NCBI RefSeq assembly: GCF_015453285.1
Contig: NZ_JADLZT010000013.1
Coordinates: forward strand, 1 to 64,000
Direction: 5' to 3'
Length of the DNA: 64,000 nucleotides
DNA from: Lysobacter niastensis
GTDB lineage: Bacteria > Pseudomonadota > Gammaproteobacteria > Xanthomonadales > Xanthomonadaceae
In this document: positions 1-9,071 of the stretch, one piece after another
How positions within the stretch are numbered: the stretch's first letter is position 1
Layout: each line of letters starts with the position of its first letter
Translations under genes and position numbers: made by a program
Notes under the pieces: model-generated
What the model was told of the DNA's origin: nothing
The model's database searches: none
The model's input: only the letters and a program-made list of their open reading frames with translations

Positions 1-31
1 ACGTTCCGGCGCTCGTCTGCCCTCACCCCGG

Positions 32-55
32 CCCTCTCCCGCTAGCGGGAGAGGG
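32..55. repeat. Extragenic palindrome, family 1 (left edge)
   Basis: An 11-base stem (CCCTCTCCCGC against GCGGGAGAGGG) with a two-base loop TA, just downstream of the moxR stop on the minus strand. Close relatives occur at 13691-13714 and in the pair at 44553-44641, so this is a dispersed repeat. It may fold in mRNA, but it lacks a clean T-tract and sits inside an operon that probably continues to the left. Confidence 0.7.
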
Positions 56-83
56 GGAAAAGCCATGCGGCGCGGCCGCATCA

Positions 84-1076
84 TCACTTCCGCGGCGCCT
101 CGACCTTGGCCAGCAGCGCGTGCAACACGTCGTCGGGCTCCTGGCCTTCGATCTGCAGTTCCGGTGCCAGCGCGATGCGATGGCGCAGCGCCGGCTTGGC
201 GATCTCGCGCACGTCGTCGGGCGTGACGAAGTCGCGCCCCGACAGCACGGCCTGGGCGCGCGCGGCGCGCACCAGCGCGAGGCTGCCGCGCGGTCCGGCA
301 CCGAGCGCGATGCCGGGCCAGTCGCGGGTGGCGGACACGATGCGTACCGCATAGTCGATCACCGCTTCGTCGACGGTGACCTGTGCGGTACCGGCCTGCA
401 TCGCGACGATCTCCTGCGGCCCCAGCACGCGCCGCACCTGCGAGAGGTCGAAGTCCGCGGCGCTGCGGCCCTGGCTGACCGCGGCGACCATGCGCTTCTC
501 GTCGGCGCGCGACGGATAGCCGATCAGCACCTTCAGCAGGAAGCGGTCGAGCTGCGCTTCCGGCAGCGGGTACGTGCCCTCCTGCTCGACCGGGTTCTGC
601 GTCGCCAGCGTCAGGAACGGCGGCGGCAGCGGGAAGCTGTGCCCTTCGATCGTGACCTGCATTTCCTGCATCGCCTCCAGCAGCGCCGACTGCGTCTTGG
701 CGGGTGCGCGGTTGATCTCGTCGGCCAGCAGCAGGTGCGTGAACACCGGGCCGCGGCGGATGTTGAAGGTCTCGGTCTTCGGGTTCCACACCGCGTGGCC
801 GCTGACGTCGCTGGGCATCAGGTCGGGCGTGAACTGCACGCGCGCGAAGCTGCAGTCCAGTGCCTGCGACATCGCCCGCACCAGCAGTGTCTTGCCGAGG
901 CCGGGCACGCCTTCGATCAGCACGTGGCCGCCGGCGAGCAGTGCGATCAGTATCTGGTCCAGTACCTGCTCCTGGCCGATGAAGGCCTTGCCGATTTCCT
1001 TGCGCACGGCCTGCGCGCGTTCCGCGAGGTCGGTGCCGGTGATCGGGGACAGGGAAATGGCGGCGTCTGCATTCAT
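84..1076 (-). CDS. MoxR family AAA+ ATPase
   Basis: AAA+ ATPase of the MoxR family, thought to remodel or assemble protein complexes near the membrane. The 330-residue length is typical. The Walker A motif GVPGLGKT is at residues 56-63 and Walker B (LLLADEIN) at about 115-122, followed by the family's conserved NRAPAKTQSALLEAM stretch and a late arginine-rich lid. It is the fifth gene of a minus-strand operon: its ATG overlaps the stop of the DUF4350 gene by four bases. Such operons usually continue with a DUF58 protein, the expected next gene beyond the left edge. The family is certain; the substrate is unknown. Confidence 0.95.
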   Translation of the reverse strand: MNADAAISLSPITGTDLAERAQAVRKEIGKAFIGQEQVLDQILIALLAGGHVLIEGVPGLGKTLLVRAMSQALDCSFARVQFTPDLMPSDVSGHAVWNPKTETFNIRRGPVFTHLLLADEINRAPAKTQSALLEAMQEMQVTIEGHSFPLPPPFLTLATQNPVEQEGTYPLPEAQLDRFLLKVLIGYPSRADEKRMVAAVSQGRSAADFDLSQVRRVLGPQEIVAMQAGTAQVTVDEAVIDYAVRIVSATRDWPGIALGAGPRGSLALVRAARAQAVLSGRDFVTPDDVREIAKPALRHRIALAPELQIEGQEPDDVLHALLAKVEAPRK

Positions 1077-2245
1077 GTGTGCGGCTCTCGTAGCAGGTTG
1101 TGCAGGCGGATCAGCGTGGCGATGCGCGAACGGAAGGCGGCGTGGTCGCGCGCGATGGGTGTGGTCAGCGCCGCGCGCACGTCATGCGCGGGCAGGGCGA
1201 AGCGTTCGGCGATGGCCGCGACCTGCGGCTCGCCTTCGAGTGCGGCGGCCTGCGGATCGACGCGGCGCAGACGCCGCAGGAATGCCCCGCGCACCGCTTC
1301 GTGCAGCAGGTGTGCGTAGCCGTAGCGATACAGGTGCTCGCCGCTGGCGGTGATGTGTTCGAGCAGCGAGCGGCGCTCGGCGGGAGGCTCCGGCAACAGC
1401 GGGCCGAAACGCTGCATGCGGGTCCACAGCCAGGCCAGCAGCGCCAGCATCAGCGGCAGCCACGCCATCCAGCTGTGGTAAAGCAGCGTGGCCCACAGCG
1501 ACGGTACCTGCGCGGCGTACACGAGGTGCACGGTGCCGGCGCGGTAGTTCGGTGCGAGCAGCTGCCGCGTGAGCGCCACGTGCGGCACGTCCCTGAGCTT
1601 CTCGTTGGTGAGGAAATCGAGCTCGGAGATGACGTCCACGGCACCGGCGCCGCGCGCGAAGCGGGCAAAGACATAGCCGGAATCGCTCTGCCAGGTCAGG
1701 CGCGGCTTCTCCGGCATGTCCACGCCCTCGCTGCCGAGGCTGAAGCGGCGGCCGCGGCAGAACTCCACGTGCGAGTCCTCGCCCGCGACCTGCATCGGCA
1801 CGCAGGCGGACACGCCCCGGGCGTTGCCCATGGGTATCACGCCGAGTTCGGCCAGCAACGGCACGTGCGTGGATTCGCCGAGCAGGCCCAGGGGCGGCGT
1901 GCGCACGATCAGGTGCCCGCCATCGCGCACCCAGGCGAGCAGCGCCTTCGCGTCGGCGGCCAGCAGCGTGCGCGGGTCGTTGTAGAGCAGCACGGTATCG
2001 CGCTTGCCCAGCACGACTTCCTCGCGCTGCAGGCGGCGGCGCGATTGCACCGTCACGCCGTCCTTCTGGAGTGCGAGCTTGAGCGCGTACAGCGGGTTGA
2101 CCGCGGCCTCTCCGGTACGCGGCAGGTCGATCCATTCCTCGACGCGTTCGTGCGTGCGCCACCACCACGTACCGAGTGCGCCCAGCACGGCCATCACGAG
2201 CAAGGTCACCAGCACGACACGCATGCTCGAGGCCGGCAGTTTCAT
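1073..2245 (-). CDS. DUF4350 domain-containing membrane protein
   Basis: A 390-residue protein of unknown function with the DUF4350 fold, which resembles a periplasmic ThuA/GATase-like sensor domain. One membrane helix is near residues 10-27 and a second near 255-280, so the central 220 residues should face the periplasm and the C-terminal 110 the cytoplasm. It overlaps moxR (ATGA) downstream and the DUF4129 gene upstream by four bases, so it is translationally coupled on both sides. In MoxR operons this protein is a standard partner and may present cargo to the ATPase. Its role is inferred from context only. Confidence 0.85.
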   Translation of the reverse strand: MKLPASSMRVVLVTLLVMAVLGALGTWWWRTHERVEEWIDLPRTGEAAVNPLYALKLALQKDGVTVQSRRRLQREEVVLGKRDTVLLYNDPRTLLAADAKALLAWVRDGGHLIVRTPPLGLLGESTHVPLLAELGVIPMGNARGVSACVPMQVAGEDSHVEFCRGRRFSLGSEGVDMPEKPRLTWQSDSGYVFARFARGAGAVDVISELDFLTNEKLRDVPHVALTRQLLAPNYRAGTVHLVYAAQVPSLWATLLYHSWMAWLPLMLALLAWLWTRMQRFGPLLPEPPAERRSLLEHITASGEHLYRYGYAHLLHEAVRGAFLRRLRRVDPQAAALEGEPQVAAIAERFALPAHDVRAALTTPIARDHAAFRSRIATLIRLHNLLREPHT

Positions 2246-3810
2246 GCCTGCACTCCCGCGGAGGTGCCGCGACTGTTCCAGGCGAAGCGCTGGCTCAGCG
2301 TGTCCAGCAAGGCCTCGAAATCGTCGGTCGCCGGCAGGCCATGTGCATAGGCGGCGTACTGCCAGGTGCGCACGGCCTGGGCGAAGGCCTCGCGGTCGTC
2401 AGCCGATGGCAGGCGGCGCGAGGCGCGCAGGCATTCGGCTTCGGTCGCGCCCGGCACCAGCACGACTTCCGCACGTGCCGCCATCGATTCGACGCTGCCG
2501 CGATAGAGCAGTGCCAGCGCATCGCGCTCGCGGCCGGCACGCCACAGTCGGCGGATCGCCGACGGGAGGTCTTCGGGCAACGCATCGTGTTCCGCTGCGG
2601 GAGCGGTGCGGATCGCGTCGGGCTCGGGCTCCTCGCTCGCGATGCCGTCGCGCAGCCAGCGCCACCAGCGCGGCGAGGTCAGCGCCAGTGCCAGGGCCAG
2701 CAAGCCGAACAACACCCACAGGCCGTACTCCATGATCGCGGCGAACGCCGCCGCCAGCCATTCCAGCAATGGCGACTTGCCCAGATTGAGCGGCTTGGAC
2801 TTGTCGCGCGGCTGCCAGCGCACGACCTTCTTCTTCGGCGAGAGAGACGGGTCCGCATACGCCTGCTTCACGGCTTCGCGCAGGCCACGGTCGTCGGCCA
2901 GCGACGACCCGAATACCTTCGGCAGGGTCGGCGGTCCCTTCGCCGCGGCGGTCTTCTTCTGCACCGGCGCCGGCGCCTCCGCTTTGGCCTGTTGCGCGTG
3001 GCCCGGCATGGCGACGCCGGACAGCGCCAGTACCAGCAGCAGCGGTGCAGCCGCCTTGACCAGTCGCGTGCGCAGGCGGCGCAACACGATCTCGATGTCC
3101 CAGCCTTCGATCTCGGTGCGGCGGTTGAGGTAGAGCCCGAAGCCCGCGCCGACGAAGAACGGCTCGACCAGCGTCGTCGCGAGCCATGCCACGGCATTGC
3201 CCGACAGTTGCAGCCACACGGGCTGGCGGCTCAGCTCGTTCCACGCCCAGCGCGCGGTTTCGGCGACGTACTCGCCGGGGATGAACAACAGCGCCAGCAT
3301 TCCCGCGCCCAGCACCAGCACGAACTCGAAATGCAGGCATACCGACGTCAGCAGCACGCCGACGCCGTACACCGGTGTGCCGAGCGCGCGGCGGCGGTGG
3401 CGTGCATCCTCGCCGCGGCCGCCCTCGAGCAGGTCCACCGGAAGGTACAGCGAGCGCACCGGGCCAAACCGGCGCCATGTCAGGTAGGCGGGCATCCAGC
3501 GCATGCCCCAATGGCGCTGCGCCTGCAGCGTGCGCCGCGGCGCCGGCACGTCGCCGAACACGGCGTGCGCCAGCACGTACAGCGGAATGCGGTCGAACAG
3601 CGGCTTCAGCCACCACATCGCCAGCCCGGCCAGCCAGATCGCGCCGATCGACCACGCCAGCAAGTTGACGAGCACCAGCACCGGCAGCGTCAGCGCGAGC
3701 CAGGGCGTCCAGATCGCCGCTGCGTGGCGGCGCACCAGTGCCATGCCGAGCTCCACCGCCTCCCAGGCGGTGCGGGGCCGCAACGCGACGGTCAGCGTCT
3801 CAATGCGCAT
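2242..3810 (-). CDS. DUF4129 domain-containing membrane protein
   Basis: A 522-residue membrane protein. I chose the ATG at 3810 (protein start MRIETLTVALRPRT) because a longer reading adds 25 unnatural residues and because this start overlaps the end of the preceding gene by 11 bases. Several hydrophobic segments fill the first 300 residues; then come a Lys/Ala/Pro-rich linker, another helix near residue 400 and a C-terminal acidic DUF4129-like domain. It sits in the MoxR operon between the SpoIIM-like and DUF4350 genes. The function is unknown; a structural role in a membrane assembly is inferred from the conserved neighbourhood. Confidence 0.8.
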   Translation of the reverse strand: MRIETLTVALRPRTAWEAVELGMALVRRHAAAIWTPWLALTLPVLVLVNLLAWSIGAIWLAGLAMWWLKPLFDRIPLYVLAHAVFGDVPAPRRTLQAQRHWGMRWMPAYLTWRRFGPVRSLYLPVDLLEGGRGEDARHRRRALGTPVYGVGVLLTSVCLHFEFVLVLGAGMLALLFIPGEYVAETARWAWNELSRQPVWLQLSGNAVAWLATTLVEPFFVGAGFGLYLNRRTEIEGWDIEIVLRRLRTRLVKAAAPLLLVLALSGVAMPGHAQQAKAEAPAPVQKKTAAAKGPPTLPKVFGSSLADDRGLREAVKQAYADPSLSPKKKVVRWQPRDKSKPLNLGKSPLLEWLAAAFAAIMEYGLWVLFGLLALALALTSPRWWRWLRDGIASEEPEPDAIRTAPAAEHDALPEDLPSAIRRLWRAGRERDALALLYRGSVESMAARAEVVLVPGATEAECLRASRRLPSADDREAFAQAVRTWQYAAYAHGLPATDDFEALLDTLSQRFAWNSRGTSAGVQA

Positions 3811-4816
3811 CGGCGTCCTCGCCCGGCAGCGCACCGCGCCCGCCGTGCCACAGCCAAGCGCCCACCAGCGCCCACAACAGGGCACCGACCGCGTACTTGA
3901 TCACCGCCGGGATCGACCCGATCGACGACCAGAACGCTTCGACAAAGGCGGCGAACACCAGCATCGCCAGCACGCCCAGGCACAGCAGCGCGCCGCGGCG
4001 CCCGCCGTCGACCAGGGCATCGATGCGACGCCGCTGGCCCGGTGCGATGAGGTTGAGTCCGAGCCGCAGACCGGCGCCGCCGGAGATCACGATCGCGGTC
4101 AGCTCCGGAGCCGAGTGCCCTGCGACGAAGCGCCAGAATGGATCGCCGTGACCGATCGCCTGCAGGTGGCCCGCCACGCCGCCGATGATCACGCCGTTGA
4201 AGATCAGCACCAGGATCGTGCCGACGCCGGCGAGCAGGCCGCTGGCAAAGGTGCGGAAACCGATGCTGATGTTGTTCCAGATGTAGTGGCCGAACATCGC
4301 CACGTCGGTGCCGCTGTCGCGGCCGAGCCGGCGGCTGGGGTCGGCCGGGTCGTACATCGACTCGAACTGCGCGAGCTGGCCGGGATCGAACAATGCGCCG
4401 GCCAGTTCCGGGCGCCACTGGATGGCGATGAACGTGGCCAGCAGCGGCAGCCAGAACAGCGCCGCGGCGGCGAGCATGCAGCCGCGTTCCTCGCGCACCA
4501 GCCGCGGAAAGCCGGCCAGCAGGAATTCCGCCGCGCGCCGCCAGTGCGGCGCCGGCGTGCGATAGAGCAGGTCGTGGCCGCGCCGCATCAGCGATTGCAG
4601 CCGCTCGGTGACGACCGGGCTGTAGCCGCGGCGGCGGGCGAGGGCGAGCTGCTGGCACAGGCGCCGGTAACGCGCCGGCACTTCGTGGTCGGGCAGCCCG
4701 GTCCAGCCGCGACGCGAGGCGCGTGCACGCCGCGGGCTGTCGCCACGTGCGTCGAGCCAGGTTTCCAGCTCGTCCCACTCGTCCTGGTGGCGGCGTACGA
4801 AGGCGTCCTGCTTCAC
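3800..4816 (-). CDS. Stage II sporulation protein M-like (SpoIIM/DUF95) membrane protein
   Basis: A multi-pass protein of about 338 residues related to the SpoIIM family. Non-sporulating bacteria carry it as a partner of RDD proteins and MoxR ATPases. I start it at GTG 4816, giving a protein beginning with M then KQDAFVRRHQDEWDELE, which fits the family; upstream sequence in frame reads like noise. No clear Shine-Dalgarno precedes the GTG, and it lies 28 bases after the RDD stop, so translation may depend on coupling. At least five hydrophobic helices are visible between residues 110 and 320. Confidence 0.8.
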   Translation of the reverse strand: MKQDAFVRRHQDEWDELETWLDARGDSPRRARASRRGWTGLPDHEVPARYRRLCQQLALARRRGYSPVVTERLQSLMRRGHDLLYRTPAPHWRRAAEFLLAGFPRLVREERGCMLAAAALFWLPLLATFIAIQWRPELAGALFDPGQLAQFESMYDPADPSRRLGRDSGTDVAMFGHYIWNNISIGFRTFASGLLAGVGTILVLIFNGVIIGGVAGHLQAIGHGDPFWRFVAGHSAPELTAIVISGGAGLRLGLNLIAPGQRRRIDALVDGGRRGALLCLGVLAMLVFAAFVEAFWSSIGSIPAVIKYAVGALLWALVGAWLWHGGRGALPGEDADAH

Positions 4817-4844
4817 GGGGCGCGGAGTCCGGTTCGTTGCATCG

Positions 4845-5525
4845 TCATCGCCGCCCCAGCAGCCAGTTGGCGATGCCATACAGCCGCTCCACCGCGACCG
4901 GGCCGCGCGCATTGACCAGCGGCTCGGCCAGTTCGGCCAGTTCCACCTGCCGCGCCGGCGTCAGCCGCGGTGCGCGTTCGGCGAAGGCGATCAGTGCCGC
5001 CTGTTCGTAGGGCAGCAGCGTGACCGCCGGCGGCGTGGCGAGATTGATCGGCGCCGCACGCGGTTCGTGGTCGCGTGTCTCGTGCACGACCAGCGTGCCG
5101 GCGACCATGTCGCCCAGGCGCCGGCCCCATGGATCGGCGAGGCTGGCGACCAGCCCGCACGCATAGCCGAACGGCAGCATGTCGACCACGCGCAGCAGGT
5201 TGCGCACGAACGAAGCCAGCCAGCCGATTGGCGCGCCGTTGGCGGCGACCACGCGCAGGCGCAGCACGCGCTTGCCCAGCGTCTGGCCCCAGGCCGCCTC
5301 GCACACCACCGGGTAGAACCACACCACCGCGAACATCAGCACGGCGAACAGGCCGAGGCCACCGCGGCCGAGCAGCCCCAGCACCATCGAGCACGCCATC
5401 ATCAGCGCGCCACGGATGGCCAGGTCGATCACCCACGCCAGCGCACGCGGCACCGGACCCGCGGCGGGCAGGTGCAGCGCGACACCTTCCGGCGTCACGA
5501 CCTGGCGGTAGGTGTCGAGCATCAT
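4845..5525 (-). CDS. RDD family membrane protein
   Basis: First gene of the MoxR operon, 226 residues. It begins MMLDTYRQVVTPEG and carries the RDD-type membrane core (three to four helices in residues 25-150, with the conserved Arg-Ala-x-x-Trp-x-x-Asp near residue 27 and the GQTLGKR motif before the last helix). RDD proteins are small membrane proteins of uncertain function, some linked to ion transport. The C-terminal 60 residues are soluble and acidic. It reads with the SpoIIM-like gene as one unit. Family confident, role unknown. Confidence 0.88.
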   Translation of the reverse strand: MMLDTYRQVVTPEGVALHLPAAGPVPRALAWVIDLAIRGALMMACSMVLGLLGRGGLGLFAVLMFAVVWFYPVVCEAAWGQTLGKRVLRLRVVAANGAPIGWLASFVRNLLRVVDMLPFGYACGLVASLADPWGRRLGDMVAGTLVVHETRDHEPRAAPINLATPPAVTLLPYEQAALIAFAERAPRLTPARQVELAELAEPLVNARGPVAVERLYGIANWLLGRR

Positions 5526-5641
5526 TCCGGCGCGTCGTCGATCAGGCGCTGGCGACGACGACGTCGGCGATCAGGTACCACGGCTCCATCCATCCCCCTG
5601 CGATCCTTGCGGGGACTCTAACCGGGCCGGGTCGAGGCTGA

Positions 5642-6199
5642 CTAGCGCGTCAGCACGTGGCCGGTGGCCATGCCGAGGTAGCGGTCCTTCAGGCGCACGT
5701 AGTGCTGGGCGCTGTAATGCAGCTGCTCGATCTCGCGCTCGCTGAGCTTGCGCACGAAGCGCGCGGGATTGCCCAGCCACAGTTCGCCCTCGCCGACCTC
5801 CTTGCCGGGCGCGATCACTGCGCCTGCGCCGACAAAGCCGTAGCGATGCACGCGCGCACCGTCGAGCACCTTCGCGCCCATCCCGACCAGGCAGAACTCG
5901 TCGAGCGTGCAGGCGTGGATGATCGCGCCGTGGCCGATCGTGACGTCGTTCGCGATCACCGTCGGCAAGCCGCCCGGGCGCGTGAACGGGCCTTCGTGCG
6001 TCACGTGCACGATCGTGCCGTCCTGCACGTTGGTGCGCGCGCCGATGCGGATCGAATTGACGTCGCCGCGGATCACGCAGCCCGGCCAGACCGAGACATC
6101 GTCGCCGAGGGTGACATCGCCGATCACGGTGGCAGCGGGGTCGACATAGACCCTCTCGCCGTGGGTCGGGAACGTATCGAGGTAGGGGCGCATGGTCAT
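5642..6199 (-). CDS. Gamma-class carbonic anhydrase-like hexapeptide protein
   Basis: A left-handed beta-helix protein of 185 residues, close to the YrdA/PaaY group of gamma-carbonic anhydrases. Hexapeptide repeats run from about residue 20 to 150 (VIGDV, VWPGCVIRGDV, IGHGAIIH, VGMGAKVL) and three zinc-type histidines are visible (HVTHEG, GHGAIIHACTL). Members form trimers with metal at subunit interfaces; carbonic anhydrase activity is variable in this group. The first ATG is six bases after a TAAACT hexamer, so a leaderless transcript is likely. Upstream is the divergent coniferyl aldehyde dehydrogenase gene. Confidence 0.85.
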   Translation of the reverse strand: MTMRPYLDTFPTHGERVYVDPAATVIGDVTLGDDVSVWPGCVIRGDVNSIRIGARTNVQDGTIVHVTHEGPFTRPGGLPTVIANDVTIGHGAIIHACTLDEFCLVGMGAKVLDGARVHRYGFVGAGAVIAPGKEVGEGELWLGNPARFVRKLSEREIEQLHYSAQHYVRLKDRYLGMATGHVLTR

Positions 6200-6205
6200 G
6201 TGGAT

Positions 6206-6211
6206 AGTTTA
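6206..6211 (-). promoter_or_regulatory. -10-like hexamer, leaderless start of the carbonic anhydrase gene
   Basis: On the minus strand the sequence reads TAAACT, then six bases, then the ATG at 6199. A sigma70 start site would fall at or next to the ATG, and there is no Shine-Dalgarno sequence. The same layout occurs before the genes at 6319, 9072, 13789 and 58239. Confidence 0.5.
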
Positions 6212-6305
6212 GTCGCGCATCGTCCCGGTGGCGGGCGATCCGGCCACCACGGGCGGTTGAACGGACAGATTCCGGGGGCCCCCTTCCGGCAGGCCGGCAC
6301 CGGTC

Positions 6306-6311
6306 TAAACT
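6306..6311 (+). promoter_or_regulatory. -10-like hexamer, leaderless start of coniferyl aldehyde dehydrogenase gene
   Basis: TAAACT followed by seven bases and the ATG at 6319. There is no ribosome-binding site in between, so transcription probably begins at the start codon. The -35 region is weak. Confidence 0.5.
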
Positions 6312-6318
6312 CCGGCGT

Positions 6319-7755
6319 ATGGACATCACCGCCGATACGCCGCTCGACGAACTGGCTTCCACCCACGCCGCCCTGCGCCGCGCCTGGCAGGCACACCGCC
6401 CCGACCGGGCCCAGCGCCGGGCTGACCTGGTGCGGCTGCGCGACGCCTTCCGCGCCGCGATTCCGTCGATGGACGCCGCCATCCGCGCCGACTTCGGCCA
6501 CCGCAGCGAGCACGAGAACCTGCTGTCGGAAGCGATGATCGTGCTGGCCGAGATCGACCACGCGCTGCGCCACCTGCGCCGCTGGATGAAGCCGCGTCGC
6601 GCCGCGGTCGGCTGGCGCTTCTGGCCGGCCAGCGCACAGGTACGGCCGGAACCGGTCGGCGTCGTCGGCATCCTGTCGCCGTGGAACTACCCGGTGAACC
6701 TGGCGCTGGTGCCGGTGGTGTCGGCGATTGCCGCCGGCAACCACGTCTTCCTGAAGCCCTCCGAGCACACCCCGCGCACCAGCCTCTGGCTGCGTGAACT
6801 GCTCTCGCAGGTCTTCCCGGCCGAGCGGGTGGCCGTGGCGCTGGGCGGACCGGAGGTCGGCGCCGCGTTCGCCGCGCTGCCGTTCGACCACCTGCTGTTC
6901 ACCGGCTCGACCGCGGTCGGCCGCAAGGTCATGGCCGCGGCCGCGCCGAACCTGACGCCGGTGACGCTGGAACTGGGCGGCAAGGCGCCGGCGATCGTCT
7001 GCCCAGACTTCCCGCTCGAACGCGCGGCCGCACGCATCGCCACCGGCAAGTGGTTCAACGCCGGCCAGACCTGCATCGGCGTGGATTACGTCCTGGTCGA
7101 CGAGGCGCGCCGTGATGCCTTCGTCGAAGCGCTGACGTCCGAACTGAAGGCGCGGTATGGCGACTTCAGCACGCCGCACGACTACACCCGCATCATCAAC
7201 GACCTGCAGTACGCGCGCCTGCGCGGCTACGTCGACGATGCACGCACGCGCGGCCTGCGCGTGGTCGAACCACTGACCGCCGGCGCCGACGACGATGCGC
7301 GCGCGCGACGCGCGCAGGACCGCCTGTTCCCGCCGACGCTGGTGATCGAACCCACGGCCGACTCCGAAGTGATGCGTCACGAGATCTTCGGCCCGATCCT
7401 GCCGGTGCTGTCGTATCGCACGCTGGACGACGCCATCGCCCGCATCAACGCGATGGACCGGCCGCTGGCGCTGTATCCCTTCAGCGAGCGCGCTGACAGC
7501 ATCGAGAAGATCCTCGGCCGCACGCTCTCCGGCGGCGTCACCGTCAATGACACGTTGCTGCATTTCGGCGCGCACGACCTGCCGTTCGGCGGCATCGGCC
7601 CGAGCGGCATCGGTGCGATCCACGGCCGCACCGGCTTCGACACCTTCAGCAAGCTGTTGCCGGTGTTCCGCCAGCGCCGCTTCGCCGGCAGCGACCTGCT
7701 CAAGCCGCCCTACAGCGGCAAGATCGACGCGATGGTGAGGTGGCTGGCGAAGTAG
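6319..7755 (+). CDS. calB: Coniferyl aldehyde dehydrogenase
   Basis: NAD(P)-dependent aldehyde dehydrogenase of 478 residues, closest by recognition to coniferyl aldehyde dehydrogenases, which oxidise coniferaldehyde to ferulate in lignin-derived aromatic use but often accept other aldehydes. The fold signature PWNYPVN is at residues 121-127, the catalytic Glu218 lies in LELGGKAP and the catalytic Cys252 in NAGQTCIG. The C-terminal membrane-helix extension of fatty aldehyde dehydrogenases is absent. It stands alone, divergent from the carbonic anhydrase gene, and no other aromatic-degradation genes are near, so general aldehyde detoxification is equally possible. Confidence 0.85.
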   Translation: MDITADTPLDELASTHAALRRAWQAHRPDRAQRRADLVRLRDAFRAAIPSMDAAIRADFGHRSEHENLLSEAMIVLAEIDHALRHLRRWMKPRRAAVGWRFWPASAQVRPEPVGVVGILSPWNYPVNLALVPVVSAIAAGNHVFLKPSEHTPRTSLWLRELLSQVFPAERVAVALGGPEVGAAFAALPFDHLLFTGSTAVGRKVMAAAAPNLTPVTLELGGKAPAIVCPDFPLERAAARIATGKWFNAGQTCIGVDYVLVDEARRDAFVEALTSELKARYGDFSTPHDYTRIINDLQYARLRGYVDDARTRGLRVVEPLTAGADDDARARRAQDRLFPPTLVIEPTADSEVMRHEIFGPILPVLSYRTLDDAIARINAMDRPLALYPFSERADSIEKILGRTLSGGVTVNDTLLHFGAHDLPFGGIGPSGIGAIHGRTGFDTFSKLLPVFRQRRFAGSDLLKPPYSGKIDAMVRWLAK

Positions 7756-7777
7756 GCATCCGCCTTCGGGTTTCCAC

Positions 7778-7821
7778 CCGTCCATCCTTCGACTCCGCTG
7801 CGCTACGCTCAGGACGAACGG
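7778..7821. repeat. Dispersed extragenic repeat, family 2, copy A
   Basis: A roughly 44-base element containing CATCCTTCGACTCCG and CTACGCTCAGGACGAACGG. The inverted copy B follows at 7861-7913 and a direct copy C is at 15946-15996. The sequence is a common intergenic repeat in Xanthomonadaceae. Confidence 0.8.
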
Positions 7822-7860
7822 GGATGGTCAGTGGGTCTGCTTTGGTCTAGTGGGATCACT

Positions 7861-7913
7861 CACCGTTCGTCCTGAGCGTAGGGCCATGGGCCCGGAGTCG
7901 AAGGATGGACGGG
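7861..7913. repeat. Dispersed extragenic repeat, family 2, copy B (inverted)
   Basis: Inverted relative of copy A, containing CCGTTCGTCCTGAGCGTAG and CGGAGTCGAAGGATGGACGG. Its centre differs from copies A and C: where they have a short CG-rich linker it has the palindrome GGGCCATGGGCCC. With copy A it makes a 136-base inverted repeat between the convergent genes calB and ltaE, which could act as a bidirectional transcription stop. Confidence 0.75.
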
Positions 7914-7935
7914 CGGTGACGAAACGCGGCCTCGA

Positions 7936-8955
7936 TCAGCCTTCCGACCCGAACGCCCGCAGCGCCGCGATCGCGCGATCCAATCCCGCGTCGTCGACAT
8001 CCATGTGCGTGACCAGCCGGATCGCCGGCGTGTAGCCGATCGACAGGCGGACGCGCGCGGCCTCCATCTGCTCGCGCAATGCAGGCAGGCGCGCCACCGG
8101 CACGTCGATGAACACCATGTTGGTCTGCTGAGTGACTACGTCTATCCCGGGCAGGCCGCGCAGGGCCTCGTCGAGGCGCGTGGCACGGGCGTGGTCGTCG
8201 GCCAGCCGCGCGACGTTGTTATCGAGCGCGTACAGCGCGGCCGCAGCGAGGATGCCGGCCTGGCGCATGCCGCCGCCGGTGACCTTGCGCCAGCGTCGCG
8301 CGTCATCGATCAGCGCCCTCGTGCCGAGCAGCACCGAGCCGACCGGCGCGCCGAGGCCCTTCGACAGGCACACCGAGACGCTGTCGAAGTGCTGCGTGAT
8401 CTCGCGCGGTGCCACTCCCAGCGCGACCGCGGCGTTGTAGAGGCGCGCGCCGTCCAGGTGCAGCGCCAGACCGCGCCGGTCGCACAGCGCGCGTGCCTGC
8501 GCCAGGTAGTCCATCGGCAGCACGCAGCCGTGCCAGGTGTTTTCCAGGCAGAGCAGCCGGCTGCGGGCGAAGTGCGGATCGATCGGCTTGATCGCGCGCT
8601 CGACGGCATCGATGGGCAGCGTGCCATCCGCCTGCTGCACGATCGGCTGCGGCTGGATGGACCCCAATACCGCCGCGCCGCCGCCCTCGAACTTGTACGT
8701 ATGCGCGTCCATGCCGACGATGTATTCGTCGCCGCGCTGGCAGTGCGCCATCAGACCGATCAGGTTCGACTGCGTGCCGCTGGGGACGAACAGCCCCGCC
8801 TCGAAGCCGAGGTCGGACGCCAGCCGCTCCTGCAGCGCATTGACCGTGGGGTCTTCGCCATACACATCGTCGCCGACGGCGGCGGCCATCATCGCCTCGC
8901 GCATCGCCGCGGTCGGCTGGGTCACGGTATCGCTGCGCAGGTCGATCCAGTCCAT
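7936..8955 (-). CDS. ltaE: Low-specificity L-threonine aldolase
   Basis: PLP-dependent fold-type I enzyme of 339 residues that cleaves L-threonine and L-allo-threonine to glycine and acetaldehyde. It starts with the family hallmark [10 protein letters not shown], and the PLP lysine is Lys199 in [10 protein letters not shown]. The aspartate of [10 protein letters not shown] (Asp168) should contact the cofactor ring nitrogen. I prefer the ATG at 8955 over a GTG three codons upstream because the family begins right before LRSDT. It is a single gene between calB, which converges on it, and xthA, which diverges from it. Confidence 0.93.
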   Translation of the reverse strand: MDWIDLRSDTVTQPTAAMREAMMAAAVGDDVYGEDPTVNALQERLASDLGFEAGLFVPSGTQSNLIGLMAHCQRGDEYIVGMDAHTYKFEGGGAAVLGSIQPQPIVQQADGTLPIDAVERAIKPIDPHFARSRLLCLENTWHGCVLPMDYLAQARALCDRRGLALHLDGARLYNAAVALGVAPREITQHFDSVSVCLSKGLGAPVGSVLLGTRALIDDARRWRKVTGGGMRQAGILAAAALYALDNNVARLADDHARATRLDEALRGLPGIDVVTQQTNMVFIDVPVARLPALREQMEAARVRLSIGYTPAIRLVTHMDVDDAGLDRAIAALRAFGSEG

Positions 8956-9059
8956 GAGGTGCACTTCCGAAAAGCCGGCTTCGAGGGTCGAGTCCCGGAG
9001 TATGGCAGCGTCCCGCGGCCGTGGACGTGGACGTCGGTCGCAGCGGCGGGCGCCCCCGT

Positions 9060-9065
9060 TAAACT
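9060..9065 (+). promoter_or_regulatory. -10-like hexamer, leaderless start of xthA
   Basis: TAAACT followed by six bases and the ATG at 9072, with no Shine-Dalgarno sequence between. Same layout as at 6206 and 6306. Confidence 0.5.
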
Positions 9066-9071
9066 GGTGCC

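Noticed and set aside
5526-5641. Short leader peptides upstream of the RDD gene on the minus strand
   Set aside because: Frames of 15-23 codons exist but have no ribosome site or clear regulatory context and are expected by chance.
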